Below are positions 42,033-52,089 of a DNA stretch of 64,000 nucleotides, one piece after another. Under the pieces are notes generated by a model, which saw nothing but the letters and a program-made list of their open reading frames with translations, did not search any database and was not told where the DNA came from. Origin of the DNA: Aralia elata (Eukaryota > Streptophyta > Magnoliopsida > Apiales > Araliaceae); assembly GCA_034770075.1 (NCBI GenBank), contig CM068388.1, positions 71,246,692 through 71,310,691 on the forward strand, in the 5' to 3' direction. A program made the position numbers and the translations under genes. Each line of letters begins with the position of its first letter. Position 1 is the stretch's first letter.

Positions 42033-44320
42033 ATGAATGACATGGACCATGAAATAGGGAGTTGTGGGGATAACGCAGAAATGGATTTAGACTACATATA
42101 CAATTTGGAAATAGAAATAGAGGGGGATGACTTGAGTGCAGAGGGGTTGGATGTGAACAATGCTAAAACTTTTATCTACTATCCTCAAGTAACCGATGAG
42201 TTTACGCCTAAGCTAGGTCAAGAATGTCAAACATTAGATGATGTTCACACTTTTTATAATACATATGTAATGCATGCTGGTGTTAGTGTGCGAAAGTTTT
42301 ATGAGAAAAAAAGGATGGGAAGCGATGAGATTTGAAGGAAGGAGTATATGTGTTATAAGCAAGGAAATGGCAAACTATTAGCCGATGTGGATGTAAAAAG
42401 AAAATGTGGACCTACAAAAGAAGGTTGTAATGCAAGAATTGTAGTGGTAAAAAGAAATGACTTATACGTAGTTACTAAAATTGAGGAGAGCTATTGTCAC
42501 CCATTGTCAACCCCACATAAGAGGCAACTTTTACGATCGCACCGTAATGTGTCAACTGTCTAAAAATCTTTGAGTCAACAACTTGGCATGGTGAATATAC
42601 CACAATGCCAACAATACAAAATTATTGCAGTGTAGGCGGGAGGGTTTGAAAATATTGGTTGCACGCAACGAGATTTGTATAACTTTGAAAGAGACAAGCG
42701 TAATGAGTTGAAGGGACATGATGGCAATATGTTGAATGAGTACTTGAAGTTAGAACAACAAAAGAATCCTTCATTCACTTTCACAATTGACACAGACGAT
42801 GAAAAAAGGATTACCCGTTGTTTTTGGGCCGATCTAACCTAGACGGGCTTATTTATTTTACGGTGATGTTGTCATTTTTGATACCACATACAATATTAAT
42901 CATTACATAATGATATTTGCATCACTAATGGGGGTTAATAACCATGGTCAAACTACTGTATTTGGTTGTGCTTTCTTAAGTGATAAGACCATAGATATTT
43001 TTTTGGCTTTTCAAGTATTTTTTGGAAGCAATGTCAGGTGATGCACCTGAGATGATTATCATCGATCAAGATTTGGCTATGACAAATGTCATTTCACAGA
43101 TCCTTCCTAATTCATTTCATAAGTATTGTAGTTGGCACATTTTGACCAAATTTTCAGAGGAAATTGACTCAATAAAATTCAATGCTTATTATAAAGAGTT
43201 TTTAGATTGCATTTGGAATTCAGAGACTGTGGAAGAGTTTGACTCCACTTGGGTGGAGCTGGTGGAGAAAAGTGGATTGAATGCTAATAAATGGCTACAA
43301 TCGATGTATGACATCCGTTCTAAATGGGTACCTGCACATGTGAATCATGTTTTATCAGCCGACATGTCAAGTAGCCAACGAGCAGAGAGTTCTGATTCAT
43401 TTTTTAAAAAATATGTTTCTAAAAGAAATTCTTTAGTGGATTTTATGATTCAATTTGGTCGGGGCCTTCAGCATTAACGACATGTAGAGTTGGTTTCGGA
43501 TAACAAAGATTTGATTGAGAGACCGAAAATGAAAATTGGCCATGACTTCTAATTTCAAATGGTTGACATTTATACACACTATATATATTATAAATTTGAA
43601 AATGAGTTGTGTGAGAGCTTGAATTATAGGTTTGAACTTATGAAGGAAGATGTCAACTACCATGTATATAAGATTTACCGAAAGAATGTCAACAAGTTTA
43701 AAGTAAGAGAAATTCATTATGACAAATCTTTGGATTATGCAACATGCACTTGTAAAAAGTTTGGGAGTTCGGGAATCCTATGTCGACATGTGATAGCTTA
43801 CTTGAATAAGTATCATGATCTTGAAAAATTGCCTACAAAATACATTTTGAAGAGGTGGACAAAGACGGCAAAATCATGTGGTGTAATCGATGATAATGGT
43901 GTGGCGATAAAAGATGACAAGCCATACTTACTCTTGCGGAGTCAATTGATTCAACATTCTTTAGATTTGATTGATAGGGATCTCACAAATGAAGAAGCCA
44001 CAAATGTTTTAAAAGAATGCTTAGGTAATGTGGATGAAAAGATCAATCAAATTATTGGGAAGAATAGTTCTGAAAGAAACAATGAAATAAAGTATGGTGG
44101 AATGAGTGTATCCAAGTCAGTTAACATGACTTGTACTTATGAACATAATTACATTGAGCCGAACCAAGTGCGAGCAAAAGGGTGCGATAAAAGGTTGAAA
44201 GGTGGCAAAGAAAGGGCTTTGGGGAAAACAAAAAATTCCAAGGGTAGACGTTGTCATGGATGTGGCAAAGTTGGTGTGACACACGATAAAAGAAGTTGTC
44301 CGATGCTTAATAATCGGTAA
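42033..44320 (+). pseudogene. FAR1-type MULE transposase gene, decayed
   Basis: The parts of a FAR1/FHY3-related transposase follow in order with stops and frame changes between them. They are an acidic start, the FAR1 DNA-binding domain (42180-42560: TLDDVHTFYNTYVMHAGVSV, KEGCNARIVV, CHPLS), a damaged catalytic stretch (42580-43020), the end of the MULE transposase core (43022-43477: EMIIIDQDLAMTN, HKYCSWHIL), a SWIM zinc finger (43741-43800: CTCKKFGSSGILCRHV) followed by KYILKRWTK, and a C-terminal zinc knuckle (CHGCGKVGVTHDKRSCP, ending at 44305). Stops stand near 42335, 42561, 42840 and 43477. The last 253-codon part (43559-44320) is intact. Confidence 0.88.
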
Positions 44321-44939
44321 ACAAGTTTAGTTATTTTGACTTTGCTATTTGTTTAAATTTGACTTTGCTATTTGTTTAAATGTAAAACTGGAGTATCAAT
44401 GATGATTCTACTCAGGATCCAAGTGTAGATGATGATAGTGATTCACCCACATGTACAACTGAGATTGCTATAACAACACTTTTATATCTATATTTTTGTA
44501 TTAATTTGTATTTTTTTTACAGAGTGGGCTTCAGAATTGCACTAATCATGGGAGTGACTATACTTAGGATGCTTCAGAATTGCAGTAATCATGGGAGTCA
44601 CTTGTATTAATTTGATTTTTTTTTATTGTTTAATAGAGACTTGTAATATGGTATATGGCTAAGCTCAATTAAGAAATGTGGTGCATTTTGTTTTTATTGG
44701 TGGCATTTTCTTGGTTAACGTTTCAGCTTGCATAATTATGAGGTATATTCATACATAGCTGCACTTTTGAGACATTCACTCACAGACAATTGATGGTAGA
44801 ATAAGATGTTAATTAAGGGAAAACCACCTCCATTACATTCAATAATTTCATTACAAAGCAACTACACCTTCATTACAAATAACAAAAACCACAACATGAA
44901 AGGAAAAACAAACATCTAGTAAACCACTATTTTCTTCAG
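44321..44939. other. MULE internal spacer between transposase and right repeat
   Basis: No gene is seen. The spacer holds short direct repeats (GACTTTGCTATTTGTTTAAA twice near 44340; a GAATTGCA-TAATCATGGGAGT word twice near 44535-44600). Confidence 0.5.
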
Positions 44940-45296
44940 TCATTTATTGTTCAATTTCATCTCCTCAATTTTTGCCACCAACTCTTGATTTTTCTTTTTT
45001 ACAATAGCTTTGTCATTTTTGGCATTGACAATAACAATAGTCAGCTCGTCAACCCTTTTTTTCAAAACTTCTATTTCATACTTCAATTCATTATTTTCGC
45101 AATAATACTGAGTAATTCTTGAGCGTGGTAATATTGTTAGATCAATCCATTCAAACGAGTCACATGGTATTCTTTTATAATTTGTGCAACCAACAAATCG
45201 TCTCCCGGAATTTGTTTTGGTCCATGAAACCTTCACAGGTGAAGGAACTCCACATTTGCAACTGCGGGATGAGCTGCCTGATGAATTTGTGCTCAT
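44940..45296 (-). CDS. GRF zinc-finger coiled-coil protein of the MULE (118 aa)
   Basis: The frame is complete on the minus strand from ATG at 45296, pointing inward from the right repeat. Residues of about 12-40 form a GRF finger (CKCGVPSPVKVSWTK; NSGRRFVGC), and residues of about 65-118 form a Glu/Lys/Leu-rich coiled coil (ENNELKYEIEVLKKRV; KKNQELVAKIEEM). GRF-plus-coiled-coil proteins of about this size are common in plant genomes next to Mutator-like elements. The N-terminal half lies inside the inverted repeat and is shared with the left frame; the coiled-coil half is unique to this side. Intact and possibly expressed; function unknown. Confidence 0.7.
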   Translation of the reverse strand: MSTNSSGSSSRSCKCGVPSPVKVSWTKTNSGRRFVGCTNYKRIPCDSFEWIDLTILPRSRITQYYCENNELKYEIEVLKKRVDELTIVIVNAKNDKAIVKKKNQELVAKIEEMKLNNK

Positions 45297-46164
45297 GACT
45301 TGGGAAAAAAAATTAGTTAGGGTTTATATAAGAGATAACCTAAGTAAATGATGGATATAAAGAGTATATACACAGTAAAGTAATTGAAAAAACATATCTC
45401 AAATTTCACAATTCTAAACAGATCAACATGATCAAACAAAGTAAGATAATGAAACAATCAACTTAAAATAATTTCTTCTTGCGAAGAACTAATATTTCTC
45501 ATTAAATTCTAGCAATTCTCATGTTCACCCCCCCCCCAAAAAAAAATTAAATAAATAAATAAAATAAGAAATTAAAGTACCTGTATTCTTGGATTGTTAT
45601 CTGGAAGCAGCAAAGTTTTTCACTAAACCTTGAACAACCTCATTCTCTCCCAATTAGCCTTTATTTTTCAAACCAAAACAACAAAACTACAATTAATGAA
45701 ATAGAAAAATTTGGGCTAATTTCCAGATGAGAAAATTGATACTCACATTCAAAAATAAGAACTAAAGAAGCCCCATTTTAACGATTTTAAAGAATTCTCA
45801 TCTACAAGTGTAGTTGGTCAAAATAACTCACATCCAAGCAAGAAAAACAAAGCAGCAGGTGCCTACCGAATCAAAAAATAAAATCGAAACCTAGTAAATT
45901 CTTGTTGAAATCGAAAAATAGTTAAGGATTTACCGAATCGAAGTCGAGATCTGGGCATAGATGCTGATTATTAGTCTCTGTGTTGCTTGATTCGAATTTT
46001 TCGAGCTAGGTCTCTCTTGATTTTATTTTCAGATCGCGCTTGGTTTTGTTTTGGAGAGAAACAAGTGAGGAGAGAGAAACTAAAAAGAAAAAACACGGAG
46101 ACTTTGAATAGGTAAGTTAGTTAAGAGAGTAATGTCACTTAAGGGGTATGTTCCTGATCTACCC

Positions 46165-46166
<2 letters not shown>
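45115..46166 (-). repeat. Right terminal inverted repeat of the MULE (uninterrupted)
   Basis: It is the inverted match of 29667-30198 plus 41578-41990. It preserves the uninterrupted site of element B's insertion near 45658-45676. A C10-A8 run at about 45527-45545 is private to this copy. Confidence 0.85.
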
Positions 46167-46224
<58 letters not shown>

Positions 46225-46228
46225 CTAG
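46167..46228. repeat. (TA)n and (GTATAT)n microsatellite
   Basis: TA repeats of about 30 bases run into four or five GTATAT units, directly beside the MULE end. Confidence 0.9.
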
Positions 46229-46239
46229 CTAACAGATCT

Positions 46240-47030
46240 TACACCATTCATGCAATGAATGAATGGCTAAGATTTAAATTGGTTAGGGCCCGACCGCACC
46301 TCCTACTTATGACCAGTGCAACTCCTTTCTGTGGCCACTATAATGACCAAACTGCCCTTGGATTTTAAATCCTATTCATCCTGGCCGCACCTCCTTTTTG
46401 TGGCTAGGATGAAAAAGGATTTAAAATCCACCAAAACGACGCCGTTTTTGACTAGTCGCAGGTAGGAGGTGCGGCCAAGGTGAAAAGAATTTAAAATCCA
46501 CCAAAACGACGCCATTTTAATTGACCGCAGGTAGGAGGTTCGACCAGTCAAGTTATATTGAGATCTGATCTCTTTCTATCATATCTAACGTTTGTTGCTG
46601 CAGAATTAGAAAGAAGGAAAAGATAAAACTTGACTGGAAGCTACAGAAGCACTACTAGCACATCAAAAACCATTTTCTCTCCGATTAATCTACTTCAAAT
46701 ACTAGTAAGAATATTCTTACCGATTTTTTTTACTATTTTTTTTAAATTCATAAATTAGTAGTAGAATTATATGTATGTAAATTAGTAGTAGAATTATATA
46801 TGTGAAATATTTCTTGGGAAGTATTTATGTATACAAATTAGGTAGAAAATGTATGATAATAGAATATTTTTAGATATCAGATATTAGTTTTATTATTGTT
46901 GTTGATATTATTTTATAAGAAATTTTGTTAATTCATAAAATATCAGTAAAATTATATGTATAAAACAATTGTAGATGTTGTTATTGAGATATTTATATTG
47001 TTGTTGTTATTGGCATTGTTAGGTAAAAAT
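46240..47030. repeat. Subterminal palindromic repeats, left side of the PMD-Ulp1 element
   Basis: Copies of GGTCGCAGGTAGGAGGTGCGG and its complement occur at about 46291-46313, 46383-46404, 46446-46470 and 46523-46545, separated by a repeated AAGGATTTAAAATCCACCAA word. Related copies stand at 49962-50130. The remainder to 47030 is AT-rich without genes. Confidence 0.6.
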
Positions 47031-48236
47031 GGACAGTTGGCTGCCTGGACTCATTGACCCTAGTGTCCTTTATGACCAAGAACAACATGTTTCAGAGGAT
47101 GTATGGAATGGGGTTGATAGGGGTACACTCTCATCGACCCAAACGACTTCAATTATATATGATAAATGGGAACTGACCAAACATAAAAAAAACTATTAAA
47201 GTTGTGGGGTTTGGGGTGTTTAATTATCCGACAGTAATTACTAAAACGGATGTCACTATTGTATCTGCCCTAATTGAGGGATGGCATCCGGAGATAAATG
47301 GGAAAATAATAATAACATTGGAGGATGTCCATCTTATTTTTTGATTGCCGGTATTAGGAAAACCCTTAACTTATCCGGCATTTGATGCCCCATTGAGATA
47401 TTTTATAGAATGTTTTGGGGATGACATGACTGGGGAATGGAAAAATGTTAAAAAAAGACGTGGTATTTCCCTAGTTTAGTTGCGCGAAATTTTCTCTAAG
47501 TTTCCAAAAAATACAAGTAGGGATGTGGTTGGGCGTCATACAAAGGCATACCTCTTTTGGATATGCGGGACGATTTTATTTCCTACTAGGTCAAGAAATA
47601 TTGTACACCCTAGGCTTATGTATTTTGTATTTGATTCAAATAAGATTGCCACTTATGCATAGGGTGCAGCATGTTTGGCATATTTATACCGGGGTTTGTA
47701 CTCAGCTTCTAGAAGAGGGAGTAAATATGTCAATGATTATGTGACATTGTTACAAATTTGGTCATACGAATGTTTTTTGGTTGGAAGGCCTAACCCTAGG
47801 CCAGATTCTTTATTTTTGGCTCCCTAGGGCAACGACCTAGGCATACTCCGCCACACATAAATATCCTGATAGGCGGGAGAATTCCCATCACCATATGTCT
47901 TTCTATCGGGGCGATTTTGATAGACAACCTAGGTGGGAGGTAGTATGACGGTCGTACCAGCGATGGGATGATGATTGGAGTAGTTATAACTATGAGACTA
48001 GAATGGCAGGATCTGGTTGGGTCCCATTGATTCATTTTGATGTTGTAAATATCAAATGCCCGACTAGGTCATGAGGCAATACGGGCATGACCAAGGTATT
48101 CCATCTTTGGTCGATGATTTTCTTAGACAACCTACGGAGCAGAAATTCGAACTAGAGGATTACATGGAATTGAGAAGGGAATACATTAGGCAGTGGGAGT
48201 TGTATAAGGACAAATTCGAGGGATAAATAATGGAGG
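47031..48236 (+). pseudogene. Plant mobile domain (PMD) gene remnant of a transposon
   Basis: An ATG at 47031 starts MDSWLPGLIDPSVLYDQEQH, the usual opening of PMD/MAIN-like proteins. Later fragments in shifting frames give HTKAYLFWICGTILFPT (about 47540), a VHPRLMYFV block (about 47608), ACLAYLYRGLYSAS (about 47668) and LLQIWSYECFLVGRP (about 47748). These are the hallmark blocks of the domain in order. Many stops and frame changes (for example after 47197 and near 47343) show that it is dead. PMD genes occur in the host (MAIN family) and in Mutator-type elements; the neighbouring protease remnant points to the latter. Confidence 0.75.
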
Positions 48237-48491
48237 TTGCAGAAACTATCCCCATGGACATATACTTCACATGGTACAATAAGATTACCCGAAGACATCT
48301 GCACTGCCCTCTACGCGAAGGAGATCAGAACACTTCCTATGAGCCTCGGTCTGTATACAATTAAACATCATATGGTTAACATGGTAAACAAACTTAAATT
48401 TTTATAAATTGTTCAATTGATATAATATTTTGTATTTTTTGATGCTAATGTGTTTAGTTTTTGTCTTTTATTTTTATGTTTTTTTTCATAG

Positions 48492-49657
48492 ATTGAGAGC
48501 GCCAAATCCCTTCTAGACAAGTCTTCAAATTTAAGCAAGACTTTCCTCTAGAATACAAACTCATGAAAGATGGTTGGGACCACCTGTATGCAAAATACGA
48601 CACAGATGTGAAGGGTGGGGGATGAGGAGTATATGGGGGGTCGAGAGACAGAGATGCCTACCTCTTTGGTCATGCCGAACATCTACATCCCTAGCACGCA
48701 ATCCGAATTGCCTTAGCATACTCAACTTACATACAAGGATGCATCTCAATCTTTCTTTGGGGATGAGGTTCTAGTAGTCCCCTTACAGATTAAATATGGA
48801 CCGAAAAAGTCTATACTAAAGAGACTTCGTAAGCAAAAGATCCTAATGATCAACGAGAACCTCTTCTCCCCAACTCCTGCCAATCCCAGATGTTTTCCAT
48901 CGAGCACCCCAGGGGTGGTAAACATTGACTCACGAAGATATTAGGTCTTTGCAACCCAAAATGTGGATATATGGGCATCCGATGGACGGGTATATGTGTC
49001 TTTTACAGGATCGTGAAGAAAAAATATCGGGGAGAGGGGATACAGAGGTGGGCCAAGTTTGGCTCCACGCCATCCTATGTCATGCATTTAGGGGAATGAG
49101 CGTTGTTAAAACGGGACCCAAATCATGGAGCCCAATTCTGCCAATCATATGTTAAACCTCTAGTGGGACCGTAATTACATGAGTGCGATTATGTCTTTAT
49201 ACCTCTATGTTCACCCACCAACAATCATTTCATACTATTAGTCTTTGACGTTGCCAATTAGAAGATTTCTATCCTCGACCCCTTCTACAATGACACACTG
49301 TACATGAAGCTGACTAATATGTATAAAGAGTATGTCGATGTCGCGGTATGTGTTATTTATTGTTTTTCAATTCAATGCATCATTTCATATTTATGTACTT
49401 ATGAGGTTCCTTTTATTTTAGGTATAATTAATACCGTTGATTTTGCGAAACGGTAACCCGTTGGGTGGTTGGCGTCGTACTCCCCTAAGGGTCCATACAG
49501 CAAAGGGTCGGCTCGTGTAGGAGAACACATATGATTGTGGCGTCTTCGTTTGCAAGTACGTCGACTACCTAGTACAGGGCAACCTTGACTTAACACGTCT
49601 TCAAGATGGACAGCTGAGGTTGCATCGGTGTTTAGGTATAGGATAACATATGAATTA
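48492..49657 (+). pseudogene. Ulp1-type (C48) cysteine protease remnant
   Basis: Two pieces of the protease fold can be read: ECDYVFIPLCSP followed by NNHFILLVFD (about 49178-49255), the block with the catalytic His and nearby Asp, and YDCGVFVCKYVDYLVQG (about 49528-49580), the block with the catalytic Cys. Candidate introns lie at about 48388-48491 (ending TTTTTTTTCATAG) and 49347-49422 (GTATGTG to TTTTATTTTAG). Stops in all frames between pieces show decay. Ulp1-like proteases are carried by several plant Mutator-like groups. Confidence 0.75.
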
Positions 49658-49699
49658 TTCAAATGTAAGGCTAGACATATTCCTAGGGAACAAATCATT

Positions 49700-50212
49700 T
49701 AGATGTTCATACATATGGTCAATATAAACCAATTATTTTTTAATTGTAAAGGATAGTATTATAATTTCAATGAAAGCCATTTATTTCAATTCAATGTATG
49801 TTATTTTAATCTCAATAGATGATGGTATAATTTATGTTATGAGCTTGGTGATGTTGGTATTATTGGTTTAATCAAAGCATGTTGATGTTGGGATATTGTT
49901 AGTATTATTGTTTAAAACTTTGGTATTGAACAGGTATGGGTTAAGGCCAACTCCCTGTATTCTGGCCGCAGGTAGGACCTGCGTCCAGTCCTAATGTCAT
50001 ATATACTTGCCTCAGGTAGGACCTAGGGCTAGGCCTGATGCCCATTATCCCCTACCTGTGGCCAGACCTGATGCCCATTATCCCCTGTATGCTGGTCGCA
50101 GGTAAGGACCTGCGGCCAGGCTTAATGTTCAGGCCTGATTACAGGTCCTATTTATGGCCAGCATACATGGGCATATGGACATTCTACTCTCCCTGTATGC
50201 TGGCAGCAGGGA
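49700..50212. repeat. Spacer and right-side palindromic GCCGCAGGTAGGACCTGCG repeats
   Basis: 49700-49930 is AT-rich with no gene. From 49962 copies of TGGCCGCAGGTAGGACCTGC, CTGGTCGCAGGTAAGGACC and degenerate relatives alternate with CTGATGCCCATTATCCCCT words. They are related to the repeats at 46290-46545 and are self-complementary in the middle (AGGACCT). Confidence 0.6.
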
Positions 50213-50690
50213 TAAAATTTTTTTTTTTCTCTTTTAATGGGGGAGGGGTTGAACCTAGGACCTCTTGCTTAGCAAGGGCCTAGTACAATAACAAAATTCA
50301 AAAACAATTTTTTTTCTCTTTTAGTGGGGGATGGGTTGAACCTAGGGTACACTAACAAAATTTGAAAACATGAAATTTTTTTTCTCTTTTAATGGGAGAG
50401 GGGTTGAACCTAGGATCTCTTACTTAGCAAGGGCCTAGTACACTAACAAAATTTAAAAACAAAAAAAAAATAAAAATTCCCTCTTTTAATAGGGGAGGGG
50501 TTGAACCTAAGGTACACTAACAAAATTCGAAAACAAGAATTTTTTTTCCTCTTTTAATGGGGGGGGTGTTGAACCTATGGTACACTAACAAAATTCAAAA
50601 CAAATTTTTTTTCCTCTTTTAATGGAGAAGGGGTTGAACCTAGGACCTCTTGCTTAGCAAGGGCCTAGTACACTAACAAAATTCATGATA
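50213..50690 (+). repeat. Tandem array of ~65/~90-bp units
   Basis: Six units share TTTTTTTCTCTTTTAATGGG, GGGGTTGAACCTAGG and ACACTAACAAAATTC. Units 1, 3 and 6 also contain ACCTCTTGCTTAGCAAGGGC, so long and short forms are interspersed. This is not coding. Confidence 0.85.
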
Positions 50691-50719
50691 TAAAATTTTA
50701 AAAGATAGACACTTTTATT

Positions 50720-51338
50720 AGACTTGACAATACAATAGGGTCGTCATGGTTTAGGTTCAAGAATTCCTAATACTTTATAATGATTGCGCTTGTCATGGTT
50801 GGTTTCGAATCCACATATAACACATTTTCGGTGAGGCTTACTACCCACTATTTTTTCAATAATACTTTTGAATCTCGATTGTTTTTTTCGGCTCTTTATT
50901 TGAGAAGCAATTGGTGGCAAAAACTCTTGTTCTTCATCATCATCCTCCAATCCCACCTCCTAAGGTGCATATCCGTCCGCGAGGTCAATATCATCGTCTG
51001 GTACGTCGATAATATTCCCATCTGGGACATATTGATCAACAAGGGCTTTTCCTCGTACATTTAGTTCTAGTACAGTCATGTAACCTCAGACTGAGCAAGC
51101 AGCTTTAGTAGTTAACTCTTGATAATCATTCATCAAATGATTATATCGCATTGGTTAATTTTTATCAAAGTCAGCATTTATTGGAGAAACAATTACTTCT
51201 TCACCATTATTCCTGTTAGCATCTCTTGTCCACCGAGGAACGATCATGTCATCAGGTATTTTTGAAATACTCTTGAAGCTCAAAAATCTCAAAACGTGCC
51301 TGCAAATCTGACCAGAATGTGAAAACATTTGGCAAGTA
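50720..51338 (-). pseudogene. C-terminal remnant of a second FAR1-type MULE transposase
   Basis: On the minus strand, reading from 51338: CQICRHVLRFL, then IPDDMIVPRWTRDA, which is the end of the SWIM finger and the following block of FAR1-type transposases. An acidic stretch follows (GLEDDDEEQEF), then CVICGFETNHDKRNH, a C-terminal zinc knuckle. Two stops interrupt it (near 51155 and 50957). The upstream catalytic part has been cut off by the LTR at 51339. It belongs to a different element from the MULE at 29667. Confidence 0.75.
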
Positions 51339-52085
51339 TGTTAGGTTTGTATATAACGCAAGCATGCAATCAAATTACATAAATAGAGCGGAAGCGCAAT
51401 AAAAACGGATTTTAAAATTTTAATACAAATTAACCATCACCATGATCTTTCCTTGTGTTCAATTATCAATTAAACGAAAGAGATAAAGAATAAGAATTAT
51501 ACCCTCGTAGACTTAAGCTTACTCGGATACAAGTTCAACTCCAAAATCCTTCTTGTTCTCCTTGAATTCAATGGTGAGATTCCTTCCTTTGATCAACGTT
51601 AGCCACCCAAGTGTTTAGCATTTAGAGGTGATCCACCAAGGAATAATACTTGTTCAAGAAGATGGATGTTGGCAAAACCCTAGTTTCTATCTCTATAGAA
51701 ATTCTCAGTACTCTCCAACAATTGGAAATATGTGTAACCCTAAATCATGATAAGACTCATCTTATTTATAGATATAGGGAACCCTCCTAAATTATTTAGG
51801 ATTAGGTTTTTTTTATTCTAATTAAACTCTTTTAATTAATTAAACTCCTAATCCAATTAGGAATTTTTGAGAGTACTTTTATTAATTAATTCCCAAACCC
51901 TTTTAGGAATTAAATAATAATAATAGTAATAATAATAATAAGAATCCTCTTATTAATTTATATTTAATATTTTCAAAATATTAAATAATAAATATTAAAC
52001 TATTTAATTTTTCTATCTTCATAGATTAAATTAAATACACTTAACTTATTACTACAATTATGTCATTTACTTCGTAAATAACTAT
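51339..52085 (-). repeat. Copia-type LTR fragment
   Basis: It begins TGTTAGGTTTGTATATAACG directly in the transposase remnant. On the minus strand CTATAAATAAG at about 51766-51776 is a good TATA box, suggesting minus-strand transcription. No matching end (CCTAACA) or target duplication was found, so the far boundary near 52085 is a guess. Assignment to copia rests on general LTR style. Confidence 0.4.
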
Positions 52086-52089
52086 TTTT

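Larger units (their letters stand above)
29667..46166 (+). mobile_element. Mutator-like element (MULE) with ~1-kb terminal inverted repeats, interrupted by element B
   Basis: The two ends are inverted: TAGGGTGGATCAGGAGCATA at the left and TAGGGTAGATCAGGAACATA read from the right, with the match continuing for about a kilobase. Without element B the MULE is about 5.1 kb. Between the repeats lies a decayed FAR1-type MULE transposase; each repeat contains a GRF zinc-finger frame. The flanks are TA repeats on both sides, so a 9-bp duplication is likely but cannot be delimited. The left repeat is 29667-30198 plus 41578-41990, the right is about 45115-46166. Confidence 0.88.
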
